Position numbers and translations under genes: made by a program. A DNA stretch of 34,016 nucleotides from assembly GCF_946478925.1 (NCBI RefSeq), contig NZ_CAMLDP010000011.1, positions 1 through 34,016 on the forward strand. The letters are read 5' to 3'. Shown piece after piece: positions 5,805-12,467 of the stretch (the first letter of the stretch is position 1; each line of letters starts with the position of its first letter). The notes beneath the pieces were generated by a model that searched no databases, was not told where the DNA came from, and saw nothing but the letters and a program-made list of their open reading frames with translations. Source of the stretch: an uncultured Nitrososphaera sp. (GTDB lineage: Archaea > Thermoproteota > Nitrososphaeria > Nitrososphaerales > Nitrososphaeraceae).

Positions 5805-8696
5805 ATGAGCGGAAGCGACTGGCACCAGATCGAGGAAAAATGGATCAAGAGGTGGGATGAGCAAAAGCTCTTCCAGGCAGACCCTGACCCTTCAAGAAAA
5901 AAATATTTCGTCACAGTCGCGTACCCCTACCCGAACTCTCCCCAGCACATCGGCCACGGCCGGACGTACACGCTTGCAGACGCGCACGCCCGCTACATGC
6001 GCATGAAAGGCTACAACGTGCTCTTTCCGATGGGCTTTCACTACACGGGCACTCCAATCCTTGGCATGTCCCGCAGAGTCGCTGCCGGCGACAAGGACCT
6101 GCTTGACACCTTCCACAACGTCTACAAACTGACGGACGACATCATCGCCACGTTTGTCGAGCCGGTGAAGATAGCCAGCTACTTCCACAACGAGATCAAG
6201 CAGGGCATGAAGGAGATGGGATATTCAATGGACTGGCGCCGCGAGTTCACCACGATTGACAAGGTATATTCAAAATTCATCTCGTGGCAGTTCCGCACGC
6301 TCCGGAAGAAAGGGCTCATCGTGCAGGGATCGCATCCAGTGGGCTGGTGCCCACGCGACCAGAATCCTGTGAGCCAGCACGACACGATGGGCGACGTCGA
6401 GCCGGATTTCACCGAATACGTGCTTGTAAAATTTGCGCACGACGACAGCGGGCTGGTAGTACCTGCGGCGACCTTGAGGCCAGAGACGCTGTTTGGCGTC
6501 ACCAACATGTGGGTCAACCCTGATGTCGAGTACGTCGAGGCCAAGGTAGACGGGGAGCGCTGGGTGGTGAGCAGGGAGGCTGCGCGCAAGCTGGAATTTC
6601 TCAACCACGTAGTAGAGATAACTAGGACAATCAAGGGTGGCGAGATGGTCGGCTGGCAGCTGACAAACCCGCTCAACGGCGCCAAGGTGCCGATGTATCC
6701 CGCATCGTTCGTAGAGGCTGACAGCGGGACGGGGATAGTGATGTCCGTCCCGGCGCACGCGCCGTACGACTATCAGGCCCTTGCAGACCTGAAAAGCGAT
6801 ACTGCAATTCAGCAGAAATACGGCATAACCGCAGTTGCAGAACCAATAAAGATAATCGAGTCAGAAGGCTATTCCGCTATCCCTGCTGCAGAGGCGATAG
6901 CCAAGGCTCCTGCAGGAAGCGACAGGCCGGAAAAGGCTACCAGCGATCTGTACTCGCACGAGTTCTACAAGGGCAGGATGATGGAAAACACTGGCAAGTA
7001 CGCCGGCAAGCCCGTGTCGGTGGCAAAGGAGGAATTGAAAGCCGAGATAGCTTCCGCCGGCCTGACATCTGTCATGTATGAGCTAACGAACAAGCCGGTG
7101 AGGTGCAGGTGCGGGACAGAATGCGTCGTCAAGCTGTTGAGCGACCAGTGGTTCCTCAACTACGGAGACAAAGAGTGGAAGGCACTTGCGCACGAGTGCA
7201 TCCAAAAGATGGACATCGTGCCACAGGACATCCGCCAAGAGTTCGACTACGTCGTCGACTGGCTGCGCGAAAGGGCGTGTGCACGCAAGTCGGGCCTTGG
7301 CACGAAGCTTCCGTGGGACCCGGAATGGATAATCGAAAGTTTGTCTGACTCTGTAATCTATATGGCCTATTACACGATAGCCAAGTATGTCAACGACAGG
7401 ACGATACCCAACGCCGAGACAATCTCTGACTCGTTCTTTGATTACGTGCTTTTTGGGCAGGGCGACGCAAGCCAAGTCGCCAAAGAATCCGGCGTGCCTG
7501 CAATAGAAAAGATACGCGCCGAGTTTCAGTACTTCTATCCAGTCGACTCGCGCCACTCTGGACGCGACCTCGTGCCAAACCATCTCTCGTTTTTCATATT
7601 CAACCACGTCGCCATCTTTGAAAGGGACAACTGGCCCCGGCAAATAGTCGTCAATGGCTCGGTGCTCATGGAAGGAAAAAAGATGAGCAAGTCGCTTGGC
7701 AACATCATCCCATTGCGCGCGGCTATACGGGAGCATGGGGCCGATACTATACGCCTGGCGATGCTGGTCTCGGCAGAGATACTGCAGGACGCCGACTTTT
7801 CCTTCGACACTGCGAGGGGAATAAAGTCTAAACTTGCAGGCGTCTTTGAGATGGCTGAGAGAGTGAAAGGCGCAGGGCATGTGCCGGCAGAGCAGGTGGA
7901 AGACCGGTGGCTCGCAAGCAGGCTCGTGCGCACCGCGGCGCAGACTGCCGAGTCTATGGACAGGCTGCGCGTCAGAGAATCCATACACCATATACTCTAT
8001 ACACTGGAGCAAGACTTGCAGTGGTACGACAGGCGCGTGCGCGCAAAGGGCCGGGAAAATTCGCTTGCAGTCGCGTCTGCACTCAAAGAGTACGTCAAGG
8101 CGCAGGTCCAGATGCTTGCCCCCTTTGCGCCGTTTACCGCAGAGGAGGTGTGGGAGCGACTCGGAAGCAAAGAGATGATAACCGCCGCAGGCTGGCCGGC
8201 GGCCGACGAGAGCAAGACAGACTCTGTGGCAGAAGAATCGGAATTTCTGGTACAGGGTCTCGTCGCCGACATTGCCAACATTGTCAAGGTGACGAAAATC
8301 GCACCCAAGAAAATTGTAATCTATACGGGCGCCGGCTGGAAAAGCAATGCCTACAAAATAGTGCTTGAAAACGTCACGGCCGGCAAGACGAACTTTGGCG
8401 ACATGATGAAGCAGCTTATCGCAAACCCTGACACTTCAAAGATAAAGTCGGACCCTAACCTCGTCAAAAAGATGCAGGACGACATACTCTCGACGCCACT
8501 TGAGGCGCGCACCAGGCGCACGGCACTGAAAGGCTTTGACGAGAGCTCTGCCGTCAAGGACGCCGCCGGCCTTTTATCGCACGAGTTCAACGGAGCAGAA
8601 GTGCTCGTATACGCCGAAGACGACGCTTCAAAATACGACCCCAAGGCCAAAGCCAAGTTTGCAAGACCATTCAAGCCGGCCGTCTACATGGAATAA
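5805..8696 (+). CDS. leuS: Leucyl-tRNA synthetase, archaeal/eukaryotic type
   Basis: A 963-residue class I synthetase that charges tRNA-Leu. The HIGH signature is near residues 48-51 (PQHIGHGRTYTLADAHARYM), and KMSKS is near 625 (GKKMSKSLGN). Between them is the CP1 editing domain with the threonine-rich-type motif TLRPETLFGVTNMWV and a conserved aspartate-containing loop near GIVMSVPAHAPYDY. CRCGTECVVKLLSDQWFLNY begins the post-insert catalytic portion. The C-terminal ~300 residues form the anticodon-binding helical bundle and the archaeal C-terminal extension. The ATG start lies 10 bases after the alaS stop, making an alaS-leuS operon. Length is normal for archaeal LeuRS. Confidence 0.97.
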   Translation: MSGSDWHQIEEKWIKRWDEQKLFQADPDPSRKKYFVTVAYPYPNSPQHIGHGRTYTLADAHARYMRMKGYNVLFPMGFHYTGTPILGMSRRVAAGDKDLLDTFHNVYKLTDDIIATFVEPVKIASYFHNEIKQGMKEMGYSMDWRREFTTIDKVYSKFISWQFRTLRKKGLIVQGSHPVGWCPRDQNPVSQHDTMGDVEPDFTEYVLVKFAHDDSGLVVPAATLRPETLFGVTNMWVNPDVEYVEAKVDGERWVVSREAARKLEFLNHVVEITRTIKGGEMVGWQLTNPLNGAKVPMYPASFVEADSGTGIVMSVPAHAPYDYQALADLKSDTAIQQKYGITAVAEPIKIIESEGYSAIPAAEAIAKAPAGSDRPEKATSDLYSHEFYKGRMMENTGKYAGKPVSVAKEELKAEIASAGLTSVMYELTNKPVRCRCGTECVVKLLSDQWFLNYGDKEWKALAHECIQKMDIVPQDIRQEFDYVVDWLRERACARKSGLGTKLPWDPEWIIESLSDSVIYMAYYTIAKYVNDRTIPNAETISDSFFDYVLFGQGDASQVAKESGVPAIEKIRAEFQYFYPVDSRHSGRDLVPNHLSFFIFNHVAIFERDNWPRQIVVNGSVLMEGKKMSKSLGNIIPLRAAIREHGADTIRLAMLVSAEILQDADFSFDTARGIKSKLAGVFEMAERVKGAGHVPAEQVEDRWLASRLVRTAAQTAESMDRLRVRESIHHILYTLEQDLQWYDRRVRAKGRENSLAVASALKEYVKAQVQMLAPFAPFTAEEVWERLGSKEMITAAGWPAADESKTDSVAEESEFLVQGLVADIANIVKVTKIAPKKIVIYTGAGWKSNAYKIVLENVTAGKTNFGDMMKQLIANPDTSKIKSDPNLVKKMQDDILSTPLEARTRRTALKGFDESSAVKDAAGLLSHEFNGAEVLVYAEDDASKYDPKAKAKFARPFKPAVYME

Positions 8697-8792
8697 TGTC
8701 GTTCGTGTCGCCGGCCTTCTCTTTTTGCTGCTAAAGAGGAGGCATCGGCAAAGCAAGAGGAAAAGATGACGTGACAGGCAGTCCTAGGTTAT

Positions 8793-8820
8793 GATGGCAG
8801 CAGCCGCCGCCATCACTTTT
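8793..8820 (+). terminator. Hairpin and T-run between convergent genes
   Basis: GATGGC (8793-8798) pairs with GCCATC (8809-8814), followed by ACTTTT. It lies between the leuS stop and the stop of the oppositely oriented NmrA-like gene, where a + strand terminator is expected. Confidence 0.35.
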
Positions 8821-8872
8821 GATTTTCCTTGACTATGTTGGTCTTTGCCACTATGTTATTCTTGATTCTCCT

Positions 8873-9799
8873 TTACTGGGCCTCGCTATCGTTACTGTTG
8901 TTGTTGTAGATGGCCGCGAATTTCTGCGCAAACTGCTCAAATGATGTCGGGGTGGTGTTTTCGCTCGTTCTCTTTTCTGTAAGGATGGCCACCCCTTCAT
9001 TCATGCGCCGATATAATCCAGTCAGCGTATTTGCTACGTCGAGAGGTATTCCTGCCTGTACCAGAGTTTTTATGTGTTCATCATAAGGAACCTGCACATA
9101 CCTTACGTTCCTGTTTATCGCCCTGCCGATTATCCTGGTAGCTTCTGCCATGGAAACGTCCCTCTGTCCAAGCAGAGTTTTCGTGGATTTGCCGCTGAAA
9201 TTCAAACCAAGCAGCAGCCTTGCCGCTTCTGACGCGATATCCTGCGTCGCAATCATTGGAATGCCGATGTCGGGCTTGATAGGGTAAGCGATGACGCCCG
9301 CCTTCTTGATGGCATTGATGGATGCAAGGAAATTTTCCATGAACATTGGAGGGCGCAGGTGGACGACATTGATGGCGTCTGGAAGCCTGTTTAACCGCTG
9401 CTCCTGCTCGTACATCCTTCTCTGGAACCCCTGTTCGCCTTTGTTGGCCGCCATGCTGCTCAGGTTGACCACGTATGGGACGTGCGCGTCTGCAATGGCA
9501 CCTGCAAGGGCTTCTCCGACTCTATCAATATAAGAGGTCCGATCCGCTGCCGCCATGTTGGGCGGGATCATTGAATAAACGGCTCGCGCGCCGGTAAAGG
9601 CTTTGGTCAGCGCGGATTCGTCCTCGACAGAGGCGACGAATGGCTCTGCCCCCTTGTCCACCAGAGACTTCAGATGATCCGCGTTTCTGCCAATCGCCCT
9701 TACCTTCTTGCCTGATGCCAGCAGCTGTTCGGCAACTATTCTGCCGGTGTTGCCTGATGCTCCGACGACGGCGTACGCCGTCCCATTGTTGTTTGCCAT
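8873..9799 (-). CDS. NmrA-like NAD(P)-binding protein (atypical SDR)
   Basis: A 308-residue Rossmann-fold protein. The N-terminal dinucleotide motif GASGNTG spans residues 13-19, followed by RIVAEQLLASGKKVRAIGRN. Arg after the second strand suggests NADPH. The internal pattern (AVYSMIPPNM, VVNLSSMAA, VHLRPPMFMENFL) matches the NmrA/atypical SDR group, which lacks the usual YxxxK pair and includes sensors as well as NAD(P)H oxidoreductases. The C-terminal part binds the substrate; substrate unknown. The polar tail NNNSNDSEAQ is disordered. The gene is divergent from a two-HTH regulator, with 99 bases between starts, and is probably its target. Confidence 0.85.
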   Translation of the reverse strand: MANNNGTAYAVVGASGNTGRIVAEQLLASGKKVRAIGRNADHLKSLVDKGAEPFVASVEDESALTKAFTGARAVYSMIPPNMAAADRTSYIDRVGEALAGAIADAHVPYVVNLSSMAANKGEQGFQRRMYEQEQRLNRLPDAINVVHLRPPMFMENFLASINAIKKAGVIAYPIKPDIGIPMIATQDIASEAARLLLGLNFSGKSTKTLLGQRDVSMAEATRIIGRAINRNVRYVQVPYDEHIKTLVQAGIPLDVANTLTGLYRRMNEGVAILTEKRTSENTTPTSFEQFAQKFAAIYNNNSNDSEAQ

Positions 9800-9833
9800 G
9801 CCGCTGGGTATTGCATTAAAATTAATAAATCCG

Positions 9834-9851
9834 GGTCAAGTGAAACTGACC
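9834..9851. promoter_or_regulatory. Palindromic operator candidate between divergent genes
   Basis: GGTCAAGTGAAACTGACC is an 18-base near-palindrome (arms GGTCA and TGACC, with further AGT/ACT complementarity). It lies between the minus-strand TATA-like region (9817-9830) and the plus-strand TATA box ATATAATA (9867-9874), a position that could control both promoters. Confidence 0.5.
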
Positions 9852-9866
9852 AAAACAGAAATCAGG

Positions 9867-9874
9867 ATATAATA
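9867..9874 (+). promoter_or_regulatory. TATA box of the double-HTH regulator
   Basis: ATATAATA lies 25-32 bases before the TTG start at 9899, so the transcript is probably leaderless. Confidence 0.5.
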
Positions 9875-9898
9875 ATTGCCATTATGTACTGAATTTCA

Positions 9899-10825
9899 TT
9901 GGCAAAAGCTCCCACATTTGACAAAACAGACATCAACATAATTCGCATGCTGCTCCGGGATTGCAGGGTGTCGTACAGGAGCATCGGGGCTTCGGTAGGA
10001 TTGAGCAAAAATGCCGCAAAGACGCGGGTTGACAAGATGGTTTCAACTGGCGTCATCAACGCGTTTGTAATGTCCGTAAACCCCGCAGTCTTTGGGTATC
10101 ACAAAATCTGCCATCTGATAATCAGAGACAGCAAGACCATGGGAGAAACTTTGAGCCGCCTCCGGCTGCTGGGCGAGCCGCTGACAAAGCTGGACTGCAT
10201 CGGCGGGATTTCCCTGATCATAGTTGCCATAAGGGAGCGGGAAGAAGAGCGAGTTTCTCTGCTTGCTGACGCGCTAAAACCGGCCATCATCAAGAGCTGC
10301 ATCGTAGGACGATATCCTCCGGTAAGACAGGAACTGAGAGAAACAGATTTTGCGATACTGAAATGCCTGATGGCCAGCCCGAGGATGGGGATCTCTGAGA
10401 TAGCCAAAAGAGTCGCAGTCAGCTCCAAGACGGTGAGCAGCAGGCTTGCAAAAATGAAGGAGAACCGGATAATGGACTTTAGAATCTACACCGACCCGAC
10501 AAAGATGCAAGGATATGTCAGGTTCGGGATGGTCATCCGGCTGGAGGGGAAAAACAGCCAAAAAGCCAGCAGGCAGATACACGAAGAGCTGGAGAAGAAC
10601 TTTGTCATGGCCTTTCCGATGGTTATCCAGCAGGACGTGGTGACCTGGCAGCTCATCGCCCGGAGCATGTTCGACATCGACCCTGCGCTGAAAAGGATTG
10701 AATCGCTGGATGGGGTCAAAGGGGTGGAGGTGTTCATACCTTTCAGGGCCGAAACGTACCAGGACTGGATGCTGAAGGAAATCGACGACAGGATAAAACA
10801 CGGCAGGAACGATCTCCTAGTTTGA
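9899..10825 (+). CDS. Lrp/AsnC-like regulator with two HTH domains
   Basis: A 308-residue protein with two Lrp-type helix-turn-helix units. The first is at about 8-50 (FDKTDINIIRMLLRDCRVSY, then SIGASVGLSKNAAKTRVDKM). The second is at about 147-195 (ETDFAILKCLMASPRMGIS, then IAKRVAVSSKTVSSRLAKM). Each is followed by a region of alternating strands and helices. The plan amounts to two AsnC-like halves fused, twice the usual ~150 residues, so one chain could supply a pseudo-dimer. The TTG start has a TATA box 25-32 bases upstream and no Shine-Dalgarno. The divergent NmrA-like gene and the palindrome at 9834-9851 point to local control. Ligand unknown. Confidence 0.85.
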   Translation: MAKAPTFDKTDINIIRMLLRDCRVSYRSIGASVGLSKNAAKTRVDKMVSTGVINAFVMSVNPAVFGYHKICHLIIRDSKTMGETLSRLRLLGEPLTKLDCIGGISLIIVAIREREEERVSLLADALKPAIIKSCIVGRYPPVRQELRETDFAILKCLMASPRMGISEIAKRVAVSSKTVSSRLAKMKENRIMDFRIYTDPTKMQGYVRFGMVIRLEGKNSQKASRQIHEELEKNFVMAFPMVIQQDVVTWQLIARSMFDIDPALKRIESLDGVKGVEVFIPFRAETYQDWMLKEIDDRIKHGRNDLLV

Positions 10826-10951
10826 CGCAGGAAGAAGCATTGTATACCACTATTTCAGGCTATTGCCAAGCCGCCGGCCGCCATGTGCCAGGCCCGTACA
10901 GTGAGACTGCGCATGTGTCATAAAGGCACACATACACACACGCTAATCATA

Positions 10952-10984
10952 AATGCACATGTCACGTACAATATCATGTGCATT
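10952..10984. promoter_or_regulatory. Perfect 10-base inverted repeat before HTH-receiver gene
   Basis: AATGCACATG (10952-10961) and CATGTGCATT (10975-10984) are exact reverse complements separated by 13 bases. The right arm ends 5 bases before the ATG at 10990. A TATA-like AATCATAAAT precedes it, so the repeat would cover the transcription start. A repressor or autoregulation site is likely. In RNA it could also form a hairpin. Confidence 0.5.
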
Positions 10985-10989
10985 GACAG

Positions 10990-11829
10990 ATGGTCGCGCA
11001 TAGAGAAGGGGTCTCTGGCTCGTTTTCCTTTGACGTCACAAAGAGGATGCTCGATACGCTGGAGGCAGGTGGGCAGATAAACAAGACCAACCTTGCCCAA
11101 AAAACAGGCTTGAACTACAACGTCTGCCTGAGGTACATCAAGATGCTGAAACTGCTTGGATGGATAGAGATGGGCTCCTCCGACAAAGGAGACTGCATTT
11201 CCATCACCGAAGTCGGAAGGCAGGTTAGCGCCAAATTGCTAGATGCGTCCACAGATACAACGGTGGCTGTTGCTGTCAGCATGGACAACAAACGCCGGCC
11301 AGCCAAAGGAGGCTATCAGGATAAAGAAGAGAAGAAGGAGAAACAACAAAAACAGCAGCCGTCCAGTCGCCCTTTATTGTCGTCATCAAGAGCTGGAAAA
11401 ATCATCAAGGAGCCTGCCCAGACCGGCCCGGTTAGCGCTACCGCTGGAAACAAGCCTCGCAATATCATGATAGTGGACGACGAACCAGATATAGTACTGA
11501 CTTATGAGTACTTTTTGACCTCGGAAGGCTACAACGTGGAGGCGTTTTCGGACGCATACAGTGCGCTGCGTGAATTTACCGCAAGGCCCTCTTCCTACTA
11601 CGACCTCGTAATCCTCGACATAAGGATGCCCGGACTCAATGGGCTCCAGCTATATCAAAGCCTCAAGGCCATGAATCCTTCATGCAAAATCATCTTCATA
11701 TCCGCCCTTGAAGCAGCAAAGGAGATGGTCAGCATCCTGTCAGGGATCACGATGGGGGACATACTGAAAAAGCCGGTCGATAAAGAGTCCTTCTTGAGAA
11801 AAATCAACGAAGTCTTTGGCCAAGAGTAA
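10990..11829 (+). CDS. Winged-helix/response-regulator receiver fusion
   Basis: A 279-residue protein with an N-terminal winged helix and a C-terminal receiver. Residues ~14-80 hold the wHTH (DVTKRMLDTLEAGGQINKTN, then LAQKTGLNYNVCLRYIKML, then a wing ending ITEVGRQV). Residues ~95-155 are a charged Lys/Gln/Ser linker. Residues ~158-278 are a CheY-like receiver: acidic pocket IVDDEPD (D163, D164), phosphoacceptor D210 in LVILDIRMPG, switch Ser in IIFISAL, and Lys in ILKKPVDKESF. The DNA-binding part comes first, the reverse of bacterial OmpR/NarL order. A perfect inverted repeat lies at its start. The histidine kinase at 12468-14657 is a plausible partner. Confidence 0.9.
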   Translation: MVAHREGVSGSFSFDVTKRMLDTLEAGGQINKTNLAQKTGLNYNVCLRYIKMLKLLGWIEMGSSDKGDCISITEVGRQVSAKLLDASTDTTVAVAVSMDNKRRPAKGGYQDKEEKKEKQQKQQPSSRPLLSSSRAGKIIKEPAQTGPVSATAGNKPRNIMIVDDEPDIVLTYEYFLTSEGYNVEAFSDAYSALREFTARPSSYYDLVILDIRMPGLNGLQLYQSLKAMNPSCKIIFISALEAAKEMVSILSGITMGDILKKPVDKESFLRKINEVFGQE

Positions 11830-11853
11830 GCAAAAAAAGTCGTCTTGAGGCAG

Positions 11854-11907
11854 CAGTTACCTGCACAACAGTTACCTGTTGGTAAGCATCAGCGGATCAG
11901 TTACCCG
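11854..11907 (+). repeat. Three direct repeats CAGTTACC(T/C)G
   Basis: Copies at 11854-11863, 11869-11878 and 11898-11907, with start-to-start spacing of 15 and 29 bases. The second copy also forms TTACC-TGTT-GGTAA (11872-11885). They lie between the HTH-receiver stop and a weak TATA-like CTTAATTC (11921-11928) of the next gene, as regulatory binding sites would. Confidence 0.45.
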
Positions 11908-11950
11908 CCGGTGAGCGACGCTTAATTCGTGCAGGCACATAATCCTGTTC

Positions 11951-12331
11951 GTGGAAAAACCAGATCACTTGGAATTCAGAACCCGCGCAGCCACTCAAGA
12001 ACTGTCGGAAAAGGCGCTTTCTGCCAAGATGAGAGTCGAATTCACCATACCGACGGACATGTGCGGAGAGGTGATAGAGGCGTTCGATACGATGAACCAG
12101 CAGGCCAGCATCTACGAATCAAAAACATGTGGGTGCAAGAAGCAAAAATACACAATCGACATCCAAAGGGGAACAGGACACATGGAAATCAGCAATTCTG
12201 ATCGAAGAACCGTGGTGTCCATCATTGACTCTGACAAGGCAGAAGGGCTGGTGAACCTCGTAAGGGCAGTGGTAGGCAGAGACGGCTCGACAGTAGTTCT
12301 TTCGGAGGTACATGATGTCATGCGCCTCTGA
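11951..12331 (+). CDS. Possible PII-like (GlnB-fold) small protein
   Basis: A 126-residue protein starting at GTG 11951. After a polar N-terminus (1-26), the pattern is beta-alpha-beta then beta-alpha-beta: MRVEFTIPTDMCGEVIEAFD, a variable loop with CGC at 60-62, KKQKYTIDI, TVVSIIDSD, GLVNLVRAVVGR, TVVLSEVHDVMRL. The last segment closely follows the PII pattern in which a helix and a glycine turn lead to a strand ending in a hydrophobic-Arg-hydrophobic motif. PII proteins sense ATP/ADP or other metabolites. The loop cysteines are unusual, and the usual T-loop tyrosine is not evident. The fold call is my inference from pattern only. It lies between the HTH-receiver gene and a T-run. Confidence 0.6.
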   Translation: MEKPDHLEFRTRAATQELSEKALSAKMRVEFTIPTDMCGEVIEAFDTMNQQASIYESKTCGCKKQKYTIDIQRGTGHMEISNSDRRTVVSIIDSDKAEGLVNLVRAVVGRDGSTVVLSEVHDVMRL

Positions 12332-12336
12332 TCTGC

Positions 12337-12342
12337 TTTTTT
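12337..12342 (+). terminator. T-run terminator
   Basis: Six T residues 6 bases after the stop of the PII-like gene, followed by AAAAAA. It separates this gene from the oppositely oriented histidine kinase. Confidence 0.35.
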
Positions 12343-12467
12343 AAAAAACAATCCAATCTTTGTTTCTTTCCTGACGACACACACATGCACCTCCTCTTTT
12401 GCTATCCTTTGCAGCCTTGGCGTACGTACATGCCAGCCAGTCTGGAACGCGCCCAAGAGAATAATTA

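Noticed and set aside
7083..8012. 309-residue minus-strand frame within leuS
   Set aside because: Shadow frame; the leuS motifs on the + strand cover the same bases.
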